DNA from: Bryobacteraceae bacterium
GTDB lineage: Bacteria; Acidobacteriota; Terriglobia; Bryobacterales; Bryobacteraceae
Assembly: GCA_026129905.1 (NCBI GenBank)
Contig: JAHCHE010000011.1
Span: 124,001 to 188,000 of the forward strand
Length of the DNA stretch: 64,000 nucleotides
Direction: 5' to 3'
This document shows positions 1 to 8,934 of this stretch, piece after piece; the first letter of the stretch is position 1, and each line of letters opens with the position of its first letter. The position numbers and the translations under genes were made by a program. The notes under the pieces were generated by a model. That model was given only the letters and a program-made list of their open reading frames with translations. It was not told where the DNA came from and made no database searches.

Positions 1-491
1 TCCGAAAAGCCGACAAGATCATCCTGCCGGGCGTCGGCCATTTCGGGCAGATCATGCGATCGCTCGACGCCATGGGCGTGCGACAGACCTTTATCGACCG
101 CATCCGCGCGGGCGTCCCGTTTCTCGGGATCTGCCTCGGCCTCCACGCGCTGTTCCGCGGCAGCGAGGAAGCCCCGGACCTCGCCGGATTCGGCCTGTTC
201 GACGAGACGGTGGTGCGCTTCAGTCCCGAGGCGCGCGTCCCCCACATGGGCTGGAACGTCCTCGAGCCGCGGCGCGAGTGCCGGCTGCTGAAAGACCTCC
301 CCCCCAAGGTCTACGTCTATTTCGCCCACAGCTACTACGTCCCGGTGATGGATGCCACTGCCGCCAGCACCACCTACGCCGCGCCGTACACGTCGCTGCT
401 CGAGCGCGGCAATGTCTTCGGCGTGCAATTCCACCCCGAAAAATCGGGCCCGCTCGGACTCAAAATCGTCCGCAATTTCGTGGAGCTCTGA
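1..491 (+). CDS. hisH: Imidazole glycerol phosphate synthase glutaminase subunit HisH, 5' truncated by window edge
   Basis: Glutaminase half of imidazole glycerol phosphate synthase: it releases ammonia from glutamine for HisF in histidine biosynthesis. The reading frame is open from base 3 with no start inside the window, so the N-terminus is missing; residues LPGVGHFG encoded near 24-47 are the conserved PGVG(H)F segment that normally lies about 50 residues into HisH. The class I amidotransferase nucleophile is the Cys of GICLGLH (about 130-150), and the His-Glu pair is in FHPEKSG near the end. The stop is followed two bases later by the hisF ATG, so the two subunits are probably co-translated. 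An upstream ATG at 54 is internal, not the start. Confidence 0.96.
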   Translation, partial: RKADKIILPGVGHFGQIMRSLDAMGVRQTFIDRIRAGVPFLGICLGLHALFRGSEEAPDLAGFGLFDETVVRFSPEARVPHMGWNVLEPRRECRLLKDLPPKVYVYFAHSYYVPVMDATAASTTYAAPYTSLLERGNVFGVQFHPEKSGPLGLKIVRNFVEL

Positions 492-493
492 GC

Positions 494-1258
494 ATGCTGG
501 CCAAGCGCATCATTCCCTGCCTCGACGTCACGGCCGGCCGCGTTGTCAAAGGCGTCAACTTCCTGAACCTGCGCGACGCCGGCGACCCGGTGGAACTCGC
601 CGACCGCTACAACAAGCAGGGCGCCGACGAGCTGGTCTTCCTCGATATCACCGCCTCCAGCGACGCCCGCGACATCATGGCCGACGTCGTCTTCCGCACC
701 GCCCGGCGGGTCTTCATCCCGCTCACCGTCGGCGGCGGAATTCGCTCCGTCCGCGACGCGCGTAAGATCCTCATGTCGGGCGCCGACAAGATCAGCGTCA
801 ACACCGCGGCCATCCGGCGCCCCGAGTTACTCATCGAGCTGAGCGAGGAGTTCGGCTCGCAGGCGACGGTGCTGGCCATCGACGCGAAACGCCGCGCGCC
901 CGGCCAGTGGACCGTCTACACGCGGGGCGGCCGCGACGACGAAGGCATCGACGCCATCGAATGGGCGCAGCGGGCCGAGTCGCTCGGCGCCGGCGAGATC
1001 CTCCTCACTTCGATGGACACCGACGGCGTGCAGACCGGCTTCGATTGCGAGCTGACGCGGGCGGTCTCGCGCGCCACCCGGATTCCCGTCATCGCTTCCG
1101 GCGGGGCGGGCAAGCCCGAGGATTTCACCGAGGTGCTCACCGCGGGCGAAGCCGACGCCGCGCTGGCGGCCTCCATCTTCCACTACGGCACGTACACGGT
1201 CGCTGAGCTCAAAGAATTCCTCGGCCGGCGCAACGTCCCTGTCCGCCCGGCTCTATGA
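494..1258 (+). CDS. hisF: Imidazole glycerol phosphate synthase cyclase subunit HisF
   Basis: Cyclase half of the synthase: a (beta/alpha)8 barrel that uses ammonia from HisH to turn PRFAR into imidazole glycerol phosphate and AICAR. The frame is open further upstream, but the ATG at 494 gives [12 protein letters not shown], the standard HisF N-terminus, and 254 residues, the normal family length. Visible landmarks are the catalytic Asp in CLDV, the second in AIDAK, and the phosphate-binding GGGIRS and ASGGAG loops. The TGA overlaps the hisA ATG as ATGA (1255-1258). The order hisH-hisF-hisA is a variant of the more common hisH-hisA-hisF. Confidence 0.97.
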   Translation: MLAKRIIPCLDVTAGRVVKGVNFLNLRDAGDPVELADRYNKQGADELVFLDITASSDARDIMADVVFRTARRVFIPLTVGGGIRSVRDARKILMSGADKISVNTAAIRRPELLIELSEEFGSQATVLAIDAKRRAPGQWTVYTRGGRDDEGIDAIEWAQRAESLGAGEILLTSMDTDGVQTGFDCELTRAVSRATRIPVIASGGAGKPEDFTEVLTAGEADAALAASIFHYGTYTVAELKEFLGRRNVPVRPAL

Positions 1259-1965
1259 TCGTCCCGTGCATCGACCTCATGGACGGCAAGGTCGTCCAGC
1301 TCGTCCAGGGCAAGGAAAAAGCGCTGGAGGGCGATTCTCCCGAAGCGATGCTGCGCCGGTTCGCGGCTTTCCCCGAGATTCAGGTCATCGACCTCGACGC
1401 GGCAATGGGCAAAGGCTCGAATGACGGGCTGGTCGAGTTCCTCGCCGCGCGCGCCAAATGCCGCATCGGCGGCGGCGTTCGGACGGCGGCCCGAGCCCAA
1501 GCGCTGGTCGAGCAAGGCGCCTTCAAAGTGATCGTCGGCACGGCCGCCTTCACCGCAACCGGCATCAACGGCGCGTTGCTGGACGAAATGGCCGCGGCTG
1601 CCGGGCGCGAGCGCCTCGTCGTCGCGCTCGACTCCCGGGACGGCAGGATTGTCGTGAAAGGCTGGCGTGAGTCCACCGCGCTCACCGCCGAGGACACGCT
1701 GGCGCAACTGGAACCCTACTGCTCAGGCTTCCTGTGCACCTACGTCGACAAGGAAGGCATGATGCAGGGCACGGACCTCGATTGGTTCCGCCGCCTTCGC
1801 CGCGCCACCGAACTCGAGATCACCGCCGCCGGCGGCATCACCACCGTTGACGAGATCCGCGAACTCGCCCGCCTCGGCATCCACGCCGCCCTCGGCATGG
1901 CCATTTACACCGGCAGGCTCGACCTGGCGGAACTCACGGCGCTGAACGCTTCCCTGGCCGGCTGA
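1255..1965 (+). CDS. hisA: Phosphoribosylformimino-AICAR ribotide isomerase HisA
   Basis: Amadori isomerase converting ProFAR to PRFAR, the step before HisHF. It is 236 residues, slightly shorter than typical HisA. The two catalytic aspartates of the barrel appear in CIDLMDG (residues about 4-10) and ALDSRDG; the phosphate-binding loops are IGGGVR and AGGIT. It overlaps hisF by four bases, so translation is probably coupled. The opening [16 protein letters not shown] and the distance from HisF argue for HisA rather than a second HisF. A dual HisA/TrpF (PriA) function cannot be excluded from sequence alone. Confidence 0.94.
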   Translation: MIVPCIDLMDGKVVQLVQGKEKALEGDSPEAMLRRFAAFPEIQVIDLDAAMGKGSNDGLVEFLAARAKCRIGGGVRTAARAQALVEQGAFKVIVGTAAFTATGINGALLDEMAAAAGRERLVVALDSRDGRIVVKGWRESTALTAEDTLAQLEPYCSGFLCTYVDKEGMMQGTDLDWFRRLRRATELEITAAGGITTVDEIRELARLGIHAALGMAIYTGRLDLAELTALNASLAG

Positions 1966-2029
1966 AGGCGAAAACGGCCCGACGCCGCCGGCTTCACATC
2001 GCGATGGCGTGATGGAAGGAGGGCGGGTC

Positions 2030-2035
2030 TATAAT
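2030..2035 (+). promoter_or_regulatory. -10 hexamer TATAAT directly upstream of the PHP hydrolase gene
   Basis: A perfect TATAAT lies eight bases before the ATG at 2044, so transcription would begin at or within a few bases of that ATG. No good -35 is visible 16 to 18 bases upstream. An AAGGAGG at 2016-2022 is too far from the ATG (21 bases) but 12 bases from a TTG at 2035, so the two signals point to different starts. Confidence 0.45.
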
Positions 2036-2043
2036 TGACCCTG

Positions 2044-4254
2044 ATGAAAATCGCGTTGATCCCGGCCATCGCTTCCACCGCCTTCGCGTCGATGAATTGC
2101 GACATGAGCGCCTATAAGCCGCAGACAGGGCTCACGGCCGCGGCGCAGCAGGATACGCTTCGCGTCGCCTGGCGCGGCGAGTCCCGCGAGCAGTTGCGGG
2201 TCGATTTCTCGATCGACAATGATGGCCCCCTGATCCGCGAGTTGGCCGTGCAGAAGCCGGGCGGACGCTGGACCCTCCTGGGCGCCGGCCTGCGTCCCGA
2301 GTTTCACGTCACTTCCGGCCGCCGCCGCATTTCCGAGCAGCAGTTGCAGCCGTTGCGCGCGCTCGGCCGCGAGATTACGCCCGAACTCGTCGAACGCGAG
2401 AAGTGGAACGTCTTCTGGGACGCGCCCCTGGTCGTCCCGGGCAGCAGCCGCGTCAACCCCGATCTTCCCCGACGCCCGGAAGAGATTCGCCGCGCCGCCT
2501 CCTCGTTTCGACCGGGGGGTTGCGCGGTGAAGACCGATGGCGCGCGGCTGGAAATAAGCTTCCCCGGCCTTGAGTTGGGCATCTTCTCGGGGCGGCTGGC
2601 GTACACCGTCTACAAGGACGCGAACCTGCTGCGCATGGAGGCCATCGCCGCGACCAACGAGCCCTCGGTCGCCTACATCTACCGCGCGGGGCTGCGAGGC
2701 TTTCGCTCCGGCCCGGGCGCCCGCGTCGCGTGGCGCGACGTTTCCCGCAACTGGCAGAAGTACGAGTTTGGAGGCGCGCCGAACGACGACCCGGTCGCCC
2801 TCCGCGCGCGCAACCGGCTCGCTATCTTAGAAAGCGACACCGGATCGGTGGCTTTCTTTCCGCCGCCTCACAAGTTCTTCTTTGCCCGGGAAATCGAGTT
2901 GAATCTCGGCTACGTCTACTACCGCAAGGACGAGGATGGTTCCCTGTCGGTCGGCGTACGCCAGGCCGAGCGCGAAGAGATGTTCCAGCCCTACGGCTTC
3001 TCGGACGACCTCTGGAAGCGGCGCGTGGGGCAATCCCGAAGCTTCGCCCAAGGCAACTTCGCGCTGTACAACGCGCCGCCGGGGACCATGCAGCGCATGG
3101 CCGCGTACTTCTATCTCAGCCCCGATCCCGCTCCCGCGACGGCCGCGCGCGCGTTGCGCTTCACCCGCGATGACCGCTACAAGCCGCTTCCCGGATACCA
3201 GGTAGCGGTCAGCCACTTCCACACGCACTTCGCGGAATTTCTCGAAGACGCCCAAACCCTCGACGCGCAGCCGCACTGGCTGGCCCCGTTCCGCTCGCTC
3301 GGCATCAACATCGCGATGATGTCGGACTTCCATTCCGACGGCCATCCGAAGGATCCGGGTCCTATCCGCTTGCGCGAGCAGAAGCGCTACTTCGACGGCT
3401 GCCGCCGCCACTCGGATCGCGAATTTCTCATCCTGCCGGGCGAGGAGCCCGACGTGCACTTCGGCGGCCACTACACGACGCTGTTTCCGCGGCCCGTCTA
3501 TTGGACCCACGTCCGCGGACCGGAGCAGCCGCTCGTCGAAGAACACCCGGAATATGGAAAGGTGTACCACGCCGGCTCGGCCGCCGATGAACTGGAAATG
3601 CTGCGGAGAGAGGAGGGCCTGGTCTGGCAGGCGCACCCGAGGACGAAGGGCTCCACCGGCTACCCCGAAGCCATCAAGGACACGGAATATTTCCGCGACG
3701 ATCGGTATCTCGGAGCGGCCTTCCAGTCGCTGCCGGTCGACCAGTCCGAACGGCGCCTTTGCGACGCGCGGTGCTTCTCGGTGCTGGACGACATGAACAA
3801 CTGGGGCGGTCCGAAATACCTGGTCTCCGAAGGCGACACGTACGCCAAGTACGCGGGTGACGATCTCTACGGCTCTTTCATCGTCAACTACATCAAGCTG
3901 GACCGTCTGCCGGGATTTGATGAGGACTGGCGCCCCATCACGCGCGCGCTGCGCTCGGGGCGGTTCTTCGTCACCAGCGGCGAAGTGTTGCTGAAAAGCG
4001 TCGAAGTGGAAGGATCGGGCGCGCAGCGGACTCTCGTCGCCGACGTCGAGTGGACCTTTCCGCTGGAATTCGTCGAGGCCGTGTCCGGCGACGGAAGCGC
4101 CGTCGCCCGCAAGGAAGTGTCCGCGGCGGATCTGCCGCCGTTCGCCGGCCGAACGTTCCGCATTCCAATCGACGCCGGCGCGAAATGGGTTCGTTTCGCC
4201 GCCTGGGACTCGGCGGGCAACGGCGCTTTCTCGCAGCCGATTCACCCGCGATAG
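2044..4254 (+). CDS. CehA/McbA-like PHP-domain metallohydrolase, exported
   Basis: A 736-residue protein with a short N-terminal hydrophobic stretch consistent with export. The first half (to about residue 380) is beta-rich with no motif I recognise. The second half carries PHP metallohydrolase signatures: HFHTHF near residue 392, the SDFHSD metal-binding segment, GEE and QAHPRT. These match the CehA/McbA-type branch of the PHP superfamily, phosphoesterases or esterases binding divalent metals; the substrate is unknown. The ATG at 2044 was chosen over the TTG at 2035, although only the TTG has a well-placed Shine-Dalgarno. It ends six bases from the convergent gene at 4261. A second, smaller PHP protein lies at 42982-44016. 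Confidence 0.8.
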   Translation: MKIALIPAIASTAFASMNCDMSAYKPQTGLTAAAQQDTLRVAWRGESREQLRVDFSIDNDGPLIRELAVQKPGGRWTLLGAGLRPEFHVTSGRRRISEQQLQPLRALGREITPELVEREKWNVFWDAPLVVPGSSRVNPDLPRRPEEIRRAASSFRPGGCAVKTDGARLEISFPGLELGIFSGRLAYTVYKDANLLRMEAIAATNEPSVAYIYRAGLRGFRSGPGARVAWRDVSRNWQKYEFGGAPNDDPVALRARNRLAILESDTGSVAFFPPPHKFFFAREIELNLGYVYYRKDEDGSLSVGVRQAEREEMFQPYGFSDDLWKRRVGQSRSFAQGNFALYNAPPGTMQRMAAYFYLSPDPAPATAARALRFTRDDRYKPLPGYQVAVSHFHTHFAEFLEDAQTLDAQPHWLAPFRSLGINIAMMSDFHSDGHPKDPGPIRLREQKRYFDGCRRHSDREFLILPGEEPDVHFGGHYTTLFPRPVYWTHVRGPEQPLVEEHPEYGKVYHAGSAADELEMLRREEGLVWQAHPRTKGSTGYPEAIKDTEYFRDDRYLGAAFQSLPVDQSERRLCDARCFSVLDDMNNWGGPKYLVSEGDTYAKYAGDDLYGSFIVNYIKLDRLPGFDEDWRPITRALRSGRFFVTSGEVLLKSVEVEGSGAQRTLVADVEWTFPLEFVEAVSGDGSAVARKEVSAADLPPFAGRTFRIPIDAGAKWVRFAAWDSAGNGAFSQPIHPR

Positions 4255-4260
4255 CGCGGC

Positions 4261-7200
4261 TCAGCCCATGTACAACGCGCGCGCCTGCGAGGGCCGCAGC
4301 GTCAGCCCGTAGATGCAGATGTGATCGAAAGCCCAGAGGTTCACCGCCGGGTAACCCAATCCGATCGCGGTGCGGTACTCCTTCTCCCACGGATAACCCG
4401 CCCGGAAGATCGGCGCCAGGTAACGCAGCGAATCGCGCGGCCACTGCAGCAGGTCCACCGGAAACCGCATCGCCGTCCGCGCAAGGTCGAGGTTCTTGTT
4501 ACTGGCGCCGAAGTCCAGCGCCTCGATCTTCAGCCGGTCCAGCCCGCTGCCGCTCTTGCTCTCCCACTCCGCCGGCAGATTGACGAAGCGGTTCAGCCGC
4601 CCCCCAAGCTGATTGATGCCGACAAGCTGCGGGTAATTCACGTCGTAGGGGAACAGCAGTTCGAACTGCGTTTCCGGGTATGCCGCGCGAATCTCGTCCA
4701 CAAGCGCCGCCACGTAATCGCGCAGCCGGCCGCGAAGGAACGTGGCGTCCGCGCCGCCGTTCACTTGCGGATCGTCGACCGGCGACTCGAACCGGTGCAG
4801 CGGCCGTCCCAGCGCGGCTTCCGCCGCCGTCCGGGTTTCCTCGTCGTAGAATGCCATCCCGCCCGTCTTCGTGGTTCCCGTCGCGCTAACCCATGCGCCG
4901 TTGCCGGCCGACCCATTCAGCGCCACCTGGTGAGCGTTCACATAGGTAACCGTCCACGTCCCGTTGGCGGCCGTGCAGCCTTGATAGCCCGCGTTCACCA
5001 GCCGGTCGCCCGTATTCAGCCCATGCGGCGCGGAAAAATAGATCTCGATGGGCGTGGCGTTGGCGACGGCCAGCGGCGTCAGCGTGCGCCGCGGGAAGAA
5101 CCACCACAAGAACTCGCCGAACTGGAGATTCGGCGTCAACCCCGCGGAGCTCATCAGCCCGGCGACCGTTCTGTAAACCTTCGCGTGATGCGCGCGCATC
5201 GCCGAATTGAAGGCGCAATGCGTCGAATGCAGCGAGCCGAAGCCCACATCCGTCACTACCTCCGCCCCATCGGGAAACGCTGCCCCGAAGCCCGCCGGCG
5301 GATGGACGAGTTCCATCGAACTGGCGACCACCATCTCGCGCCCCCGCGCGGCCAGCAGCGAAAACATGTCCGCCAGCCACACGCGCGCGCCGCGGTTGAC
5401 GCCGTATTCCTGCTCCGGATCCACCTGCCAGATCCCGGGCTGGCTTCCCTCGAGCGACCCCGTCCATTCGAGCGGCCGCAGCGGGAAGTACGTCCCGTTT
5501 TCTTTCCTTTCCACCCACCCATCGAAGCCGTACGAGTAAGCCGCTTTCGTACTGCGGACCGTGATGGTTAGCGAGGCGCCCTCGGCCTTCGCCCAGACGC
5601 CGACATAGTTCGAATTGACGAAGTACTCGAAGTGTTTGGCGATTCGCTCCGGCGTGTCGCCGCCATAGATGGTTTTGCCGATCGCTTCGCCGCCGATCGA
5701 AATGATCACCTGGTCGTCGGCGAGAAATTCTCCGGCAAACGTTACCGTCAAGCTCGCCACCGCCAGCGGAAGCAGGCCCCAAGGCGAACCATCTACGCGC
5801 CGCCGTTGGTTGTACCAGAAGACGCCTAGATAGAGGTTGAGCGGACCTCCGTACCCCAGTTGATCGAACATCCACAGGATGCGCTCCGGCGGAAGCTTGT
5901 ACGTGTGATCGGTGGAGTAGTCCAGCGCGGGCGCCAGGTTGTCCTGGAGCGGCTCGGGCGCGGGGATGTCGGAGGGCACGGCGACCTCCAGAAAATCAAA
6001 ATACGCCGTCCCGGAAAGCAGCCGGAGCGCAACCGTGTGTTTGCCCGGCGCCATCCGCTGCCTGACCAACCGCCGCGTATTCACGGGCTCCGCCACCGGC
6101 AGGTAGGTATTCAGCTCCGTTTCACCGTCGCCGTCCACCGTCACGCCCCATTTCCCCGCGGCCACCGATACGCTGTTCCCGGCGGAATCGCGGATGACGC
6201 GCGTGGAAAACAGGCTGGTGCCCACGTACAGGTCGTGTTCGGAGAGGCTTTCGTAGCGGATCGTCACCGAGTCGCCCGCGGCTTCGGCCCGCTGCGCGAA
6301 GCCTTCGGAGAAAAATCCCGCCTCGACGCTCCAGGAGTTTCCCGAATACCGGAGCGCTGGGTCCGTCTCTTCCAGCCTCAGGCTGCCCGGTCCGGCAACC
6401 TGGAGCCATTTGTTTTCTCCTTCAACGCTCCAGTTACTGAAGGTGGCTTCCCAGTCCGTATCCGTGAACGCGGCGCCGTCGGCCAGTTCCGGCGCGAACG
6501 TCAGCCAGCATTGCCGGATCTGGTCCACCGGCCGCATCTCGATCAGGCCGTCCGGCTGTTTTTCCTCGCCAATCGCGTCGGAAAAACGCAGGGTCACGCG
6601 CCATGTGGCGTCGGAGCTTCCGCCGGAAAGCTTTGCCGCGTCCGGCGTCAGCTTCAGCGACTCGGTCTTCCACTGAGCGTAGACGGTGATCATGTTCCCG
6701 TCCCGGCCGGGGCGCGCCGCGCGTACGGTGAGGATCGCGCCGTTGGCTTCCGCCTCGATCGCTTGCGCCGCGCCGAAATTCGCGTTATTGATTGCCTGCG
6801 CCACCCCCGCCGCCGCCTGCTCGGCCGTCTCGCCCCCTGCCGCGACGTAGTCGAAAGCGTAGTTCTGATACCAGATGGTCGCCTGGTCCCCCGCTTGCAC
6901 GCCGTCCGCGATTACCGTGAAGTCGGCCGAAGCCTTGGCGTAGGTCCCGCCGGTTTGCGTCGCGTACCGGAGCAGGTGGACCTGGGCCGTCGTGTGGTCG
7001 GGTCGGATCACTTCGAGATATGGCCAGGAGATGGTCGGATACTTGACGGAGTCGAGCGGTTGCAGCCCGGCGTAATGGACGTCGAACGATAAGTTGATTC
7101 CGGAGAAATTCGTGTCGGGGAGGTGCTTCAGCGATGGGTGTTCGTAGAAATTATCGGCGTCGTAAAGCACGAGCACCGCGAAGTCGCCCGGTTCGCGGAA

Positions 7201-7320
7201 AACCCCGCTCACTCGGAAGCTGTCGGCCGTCGCCGAGTGCAGGGCGGCAGCGGCGCCCAGGTCGTCGAAACCTCGCAACTGGATGGTACGATTCGGCTGA
7301 AATTTGTGGATACGTTCCAA
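4261..7320 (-). CDS. Large orphan protein with phage-structural-type repeats and a TIM-barrel-like C-terminal part
   Basis: A 1019-residue protein without a signal peptide, starting at a TTG (the frame is closed by a TAG just upstream). Residues about 125-215 and 520-600 are two diverged copies of one module: a strand ending in (A)xDQ, a GG/GE turn, an amphipathic helix rich in Ala with an N-x-N, and a GAxLTV strand. Residues about 750-815 resemble the FCCH-like module common in phage virion proteins (HGLNTGD ... AANGTWTV ... NGSAGNGAW). The part from about residue 450 onward, with WxxDQ and EFLWWFFP segments, looks like a glycosidase-type TIM barrel. No other phage gene is nearby. Function unknown; a virion-derived or surface protein is only an inference. 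Confidence 0.75.
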   Translation of the reverse strand: MERIHKFQPNRTIQLRGFDDLGAAAALHSATADSFRVSGVFREPGDFAVLVLYDADNFYEHPSLKHLPDTNFSGINLSFDVHYAGLQPLDSVKYPTISWPYLEVIRPDHTTAQVHLLRYATQTGGTYAKASADFTVIADGVQAGDQATIWYQNYAFDYVAAGGETAEQAAAGVAQAINNANFGAAQAIEAEANGAILTVRAARPGRDGNMITVYAQWKTESLKLTPDAAKLSGGSSDATWRVTLRFSDAIGEEKQPDGLIEMRPVDQIRQCWLTFAPELADGAAFTDTDWEATFSNWSVEGENKWLQVAGPGSLRLEETDPALRYSGNSWSVEAGFFSEGFAQRAEAAGDSVTIRYESLSEHDLYVGTSLFSTRVIRDSAGNSVSVAAGKWGVTVDGDGETELNTYLPVAEPVNTRRLVRQRMAPGKHTVALRLLSGTAYFDFLEVAVPSDIPAPEPLQDNLAPALDYSTDHTYKLPPERILWMFDQLGYGGPLNLYLGVFWYNQRRRVDGSPWGLLPLAVASLTVTFAGEFLADDQVIISIGGEAIGKTIYGGDTPERIAKHFEYFVNSNYVGVWAKAEGASLTITVRSTKAAYSYGFDGWVERKENGTYFPLRPLEWTGSLEGSQPGIWQVDPEQEYGVNRGARVWLADMFSLLAARGREMVVASSMELVHPPAGFGAAFPDGAEVVTDVGFGSLHSTHCAFNSAMRAHHAKVYRTVAGLMSSAGLTPNLQFGEFLWWFFPRRTLTPLAVANATPIEIYFSAPHGLNTGDRLVNAGYQGCTAANGTWTVTYVNAHQVALNGSAGNGAWVSATGTTKTGGMAFYDEETRTAAEAALGRPLHRFESPVDDPQVNGGADATFLRGRLRDYVAALVDEIRAAYPETQFELLFPYDVNYPQLVGINQLGGRLNRFVNLPAEWESKSGSGLDRLKIEALDFGASNKNLDLARTAMRFPVDLLQWPRDSLRYLAPIFRAGYPWEKEYRTAIGLGYPAVNLWAFDHICIYGLTLRPSQARALYMG

Positions 7321-7335
7321 GTGGCGCCTGCCAGG

Positions 7336-7463
7336 CTAGTCTCCTGTCCGCAAGCCTTTACAGCCAGTGGGGCAGCCTCGTAGGCTGCGCGGGACTCCCA
7401 GTCCCGCCAATTCAGCCCGACAACCCGTACTGTCAACTGACAGCCCGCACAGGAGACTACTAG
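7336..7463. repeat. Intergenic double-hairpin repeat, copy 1, with terminal inverted repeats
   Basis: The element is bounded by an 11-base inverted repeat, TAGTCTCCTGT at 7337-7347 and ACAGGAGACTA at 7449-7459. Inside are a 7-bp hairpin (7372-7388, GCAGCCT/AGGCTGC), an adjacent 8-bp hairpin (7389-7407, GCGGGACT/AGTCCCGC) and a 14-base palindrome at 7430-7443. Its left end and both hairpins recur at 18576-18631. It sits directly upstream of the leftward gene ending at 4261. Confidence 0.75.
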
Positions 7464-7646
7464 AGATCGGGAGCCGGGTCGGAAAACAGGCTCCTCCAGT
7501 TCTCATCGTATCGGACGGCGCCAAAGAATCCGGCGGCAAGAAAGGAGAAGCCGTGCCTAATTTACTGTATTACAAGAAGAAAATAAAGTCGAACCGCTTG
7601 TGATCGCGCGAGAACCCGCTGGCTGAAAGCCGGCAGCCGAACGCTC
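7464..7646. other. Intergenic remainder, no recognisable feature
   Basis: With the repeat at 7336-7463 this completes a 326-base gene-free gap between the 1019-residue protein and the DUF362 gene. It includes an A-rich run around 7565-7590. I see no terminator, promoter or convincing small ORF. Confidence 0.5.
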
Positions 7647-8918
7647 CTAGATCTTGATCTTGTCGTAATCGAACGGCTCGTCCACCAAGTGGTATTCCGG
7701 CTCGCCTTCCCGTTGGAGGTAGTACGTCTTCAGCGGCGTTCGCGGAAAGTCGGTCAGTTTGCGCTTTACCGCTTTTCCGTCCACCCACTCGTACACCGGC
7801 ACATCCCACGGATTGAAGGTGTCCGAAAGCCCGCGTTCCTTGGCGATCCGGAACAGGTGCACGTTGCCCGGTTCGTGTCCGCCCAGCCACGTGCCCACCA
7901 GGTCCAGCCGGAACTTGTCCTTGCCGAACATGACCAGGTTCGTCAGGTAGTCCGTGCCGATCCCGAAGCCGTTGCCGTCGCGCCCGTAGATCCCCTCGAT
8001 CATCGCGAGCCCCGTCTTGATGACGCTCATGTTGTCGATGGTCCGGTGCGCCCAGATCTCCTGGTGCATCGGGCTGAGTTCGGCGGCGCTGTCATAGCGC
8101 GAATAACCGAGTTTCCGGTGATTCTCGAAATACCGCTTCACCTTCTCTTCCACGTCCGGCTGGAAATCGGGCTTCATGTGGTCCGGCACGCCGGTCACCA
8201 TGCGCCATCCGTTGCAGTACCGGACATACGGCGTCACCGTCAGCCCCTGTTCGTTCTTCACGCTGAGCGTCAGGCACATCCCGTGCGCCTTCCACTTCGA
8301 GATGTTCAGCAGCCAGGAGTCCGGCTCGTTCAGCGGCGCGTAGTGCGGAATGCGGCGGAAAACCACGCCGTCCGGCGTGTCGCTCCAGGTAATGTCCTTG
8401 CCCGCCGCAAATTCCTCCGGCGTCCGCGGGCAGTTGTTCATCTCGATCCCCTGACGGTTGTTGATCGTGACGAAGCCGCGGATGTTCCAGTTCTGGCGGC
8501 TGTTGGCTTCCAGGAAATGGAACTTCGTCAGCCCGCGTTCCTTCAGCCCCATCACCATGCCTTCGTAGAAATCCGGGTCCGTGCCCGTGCCCCACAGCTC
8601 TTCCGGGGGCGTGCCCGGCTTGCGCACGCTGCACACGTTGGGCTTCAGGACCACGCGGTGCGTCACCGGGATTCCCGGCTTCGTCATCGGCACGAAAATC
8701 TCCCGCGCCAGTTTCAGGCCCTCGGCGCGTTTGGCATCGGCGTCCATCTTGTGCTCGACGCGCGTTCGCCGGATGAACACCGCCTTCGGATTCGCTTCGA
8801 TAAACGGGTGCACCCCGAAGTAGGCCGGCGCCGCCAGCAGACCTCCCGCGCCCGCCATCGCGGCCGCGCCCGCTTTAAACCCGCTTTCCAGCAGTTCTCG
8901 ACGTGTCCAATTCAGCAT
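7647..8918 (-). CDS. DUF362 protein with Tat signal, paralogue 2 of tandem pair
   Basis: A 423-residue protein beginning with a twin-arginine signal (TRRELLES followed by an Ala/Gly-rich hydrophobic stretch), so it is probably exported folded. The body has DUF362-family segments such as VLKPNV, KWKAHGM and a C-terminal DNLVD-like GHEPGN region. DUF362 proteins are poorly characterised; some carry ferredoxin-type cluster domains, but no CxxCxxC is present here, only scattered Cys (VCSV, NNCP, GMCL, RYCN). It follows the paralogue at 8935 by 16 bases, so both are likely one transcript, and nearly every segment aligns between them. Function unknown. Confidence 0.88.
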   Translation of the reverse strand: MLNWTRRELLESGFKAGAAAMAGAGGLLAAPAYFGVHPFIEANPKAVFIRRTRVEHKMDADAKRAEGLKLAREIFVPMTKPGIPVTHRVVLKPNVCSVRKPGTPPEELWGTGTDPDFYEGMVMGLKERGLTKFHFLEANSRQNWNIRGFVTINNRQGIEMNNCPRTPEEFAAGKDITWSDTPDGVVFRRIPHYAPLNEPDSWLLNISKWKAHGMCLTLSVKNEQGLTVTPYVRYCNGWRMVTGVPDHMKPDFQPDVEEKVKRYFENHRKLGYSRYDSAAELSPMHQEIWAHRTIDNMSVIKTGLAMIEGIYGRDGNGFGIGTDYLTNLVMFGKDKFRLDLVGTWLGGHEPGNVHLFRIAKERGLSDTFNPWDVPVYEWVDGKAVKRKLTDFPRTPLKTYYLQREGEPEYHLVDEPFDYDKIKI

Positions 8919-8934
8919 TGCTACTCCCGAATCG

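Noticed and set aside
2827-4245. 472-codon leftward open frame opposite the PHP gene
   Set aside because: Arg/Val-rich shadow translation of a GC-rich gene; the opposite frame has clear PHP motifs.
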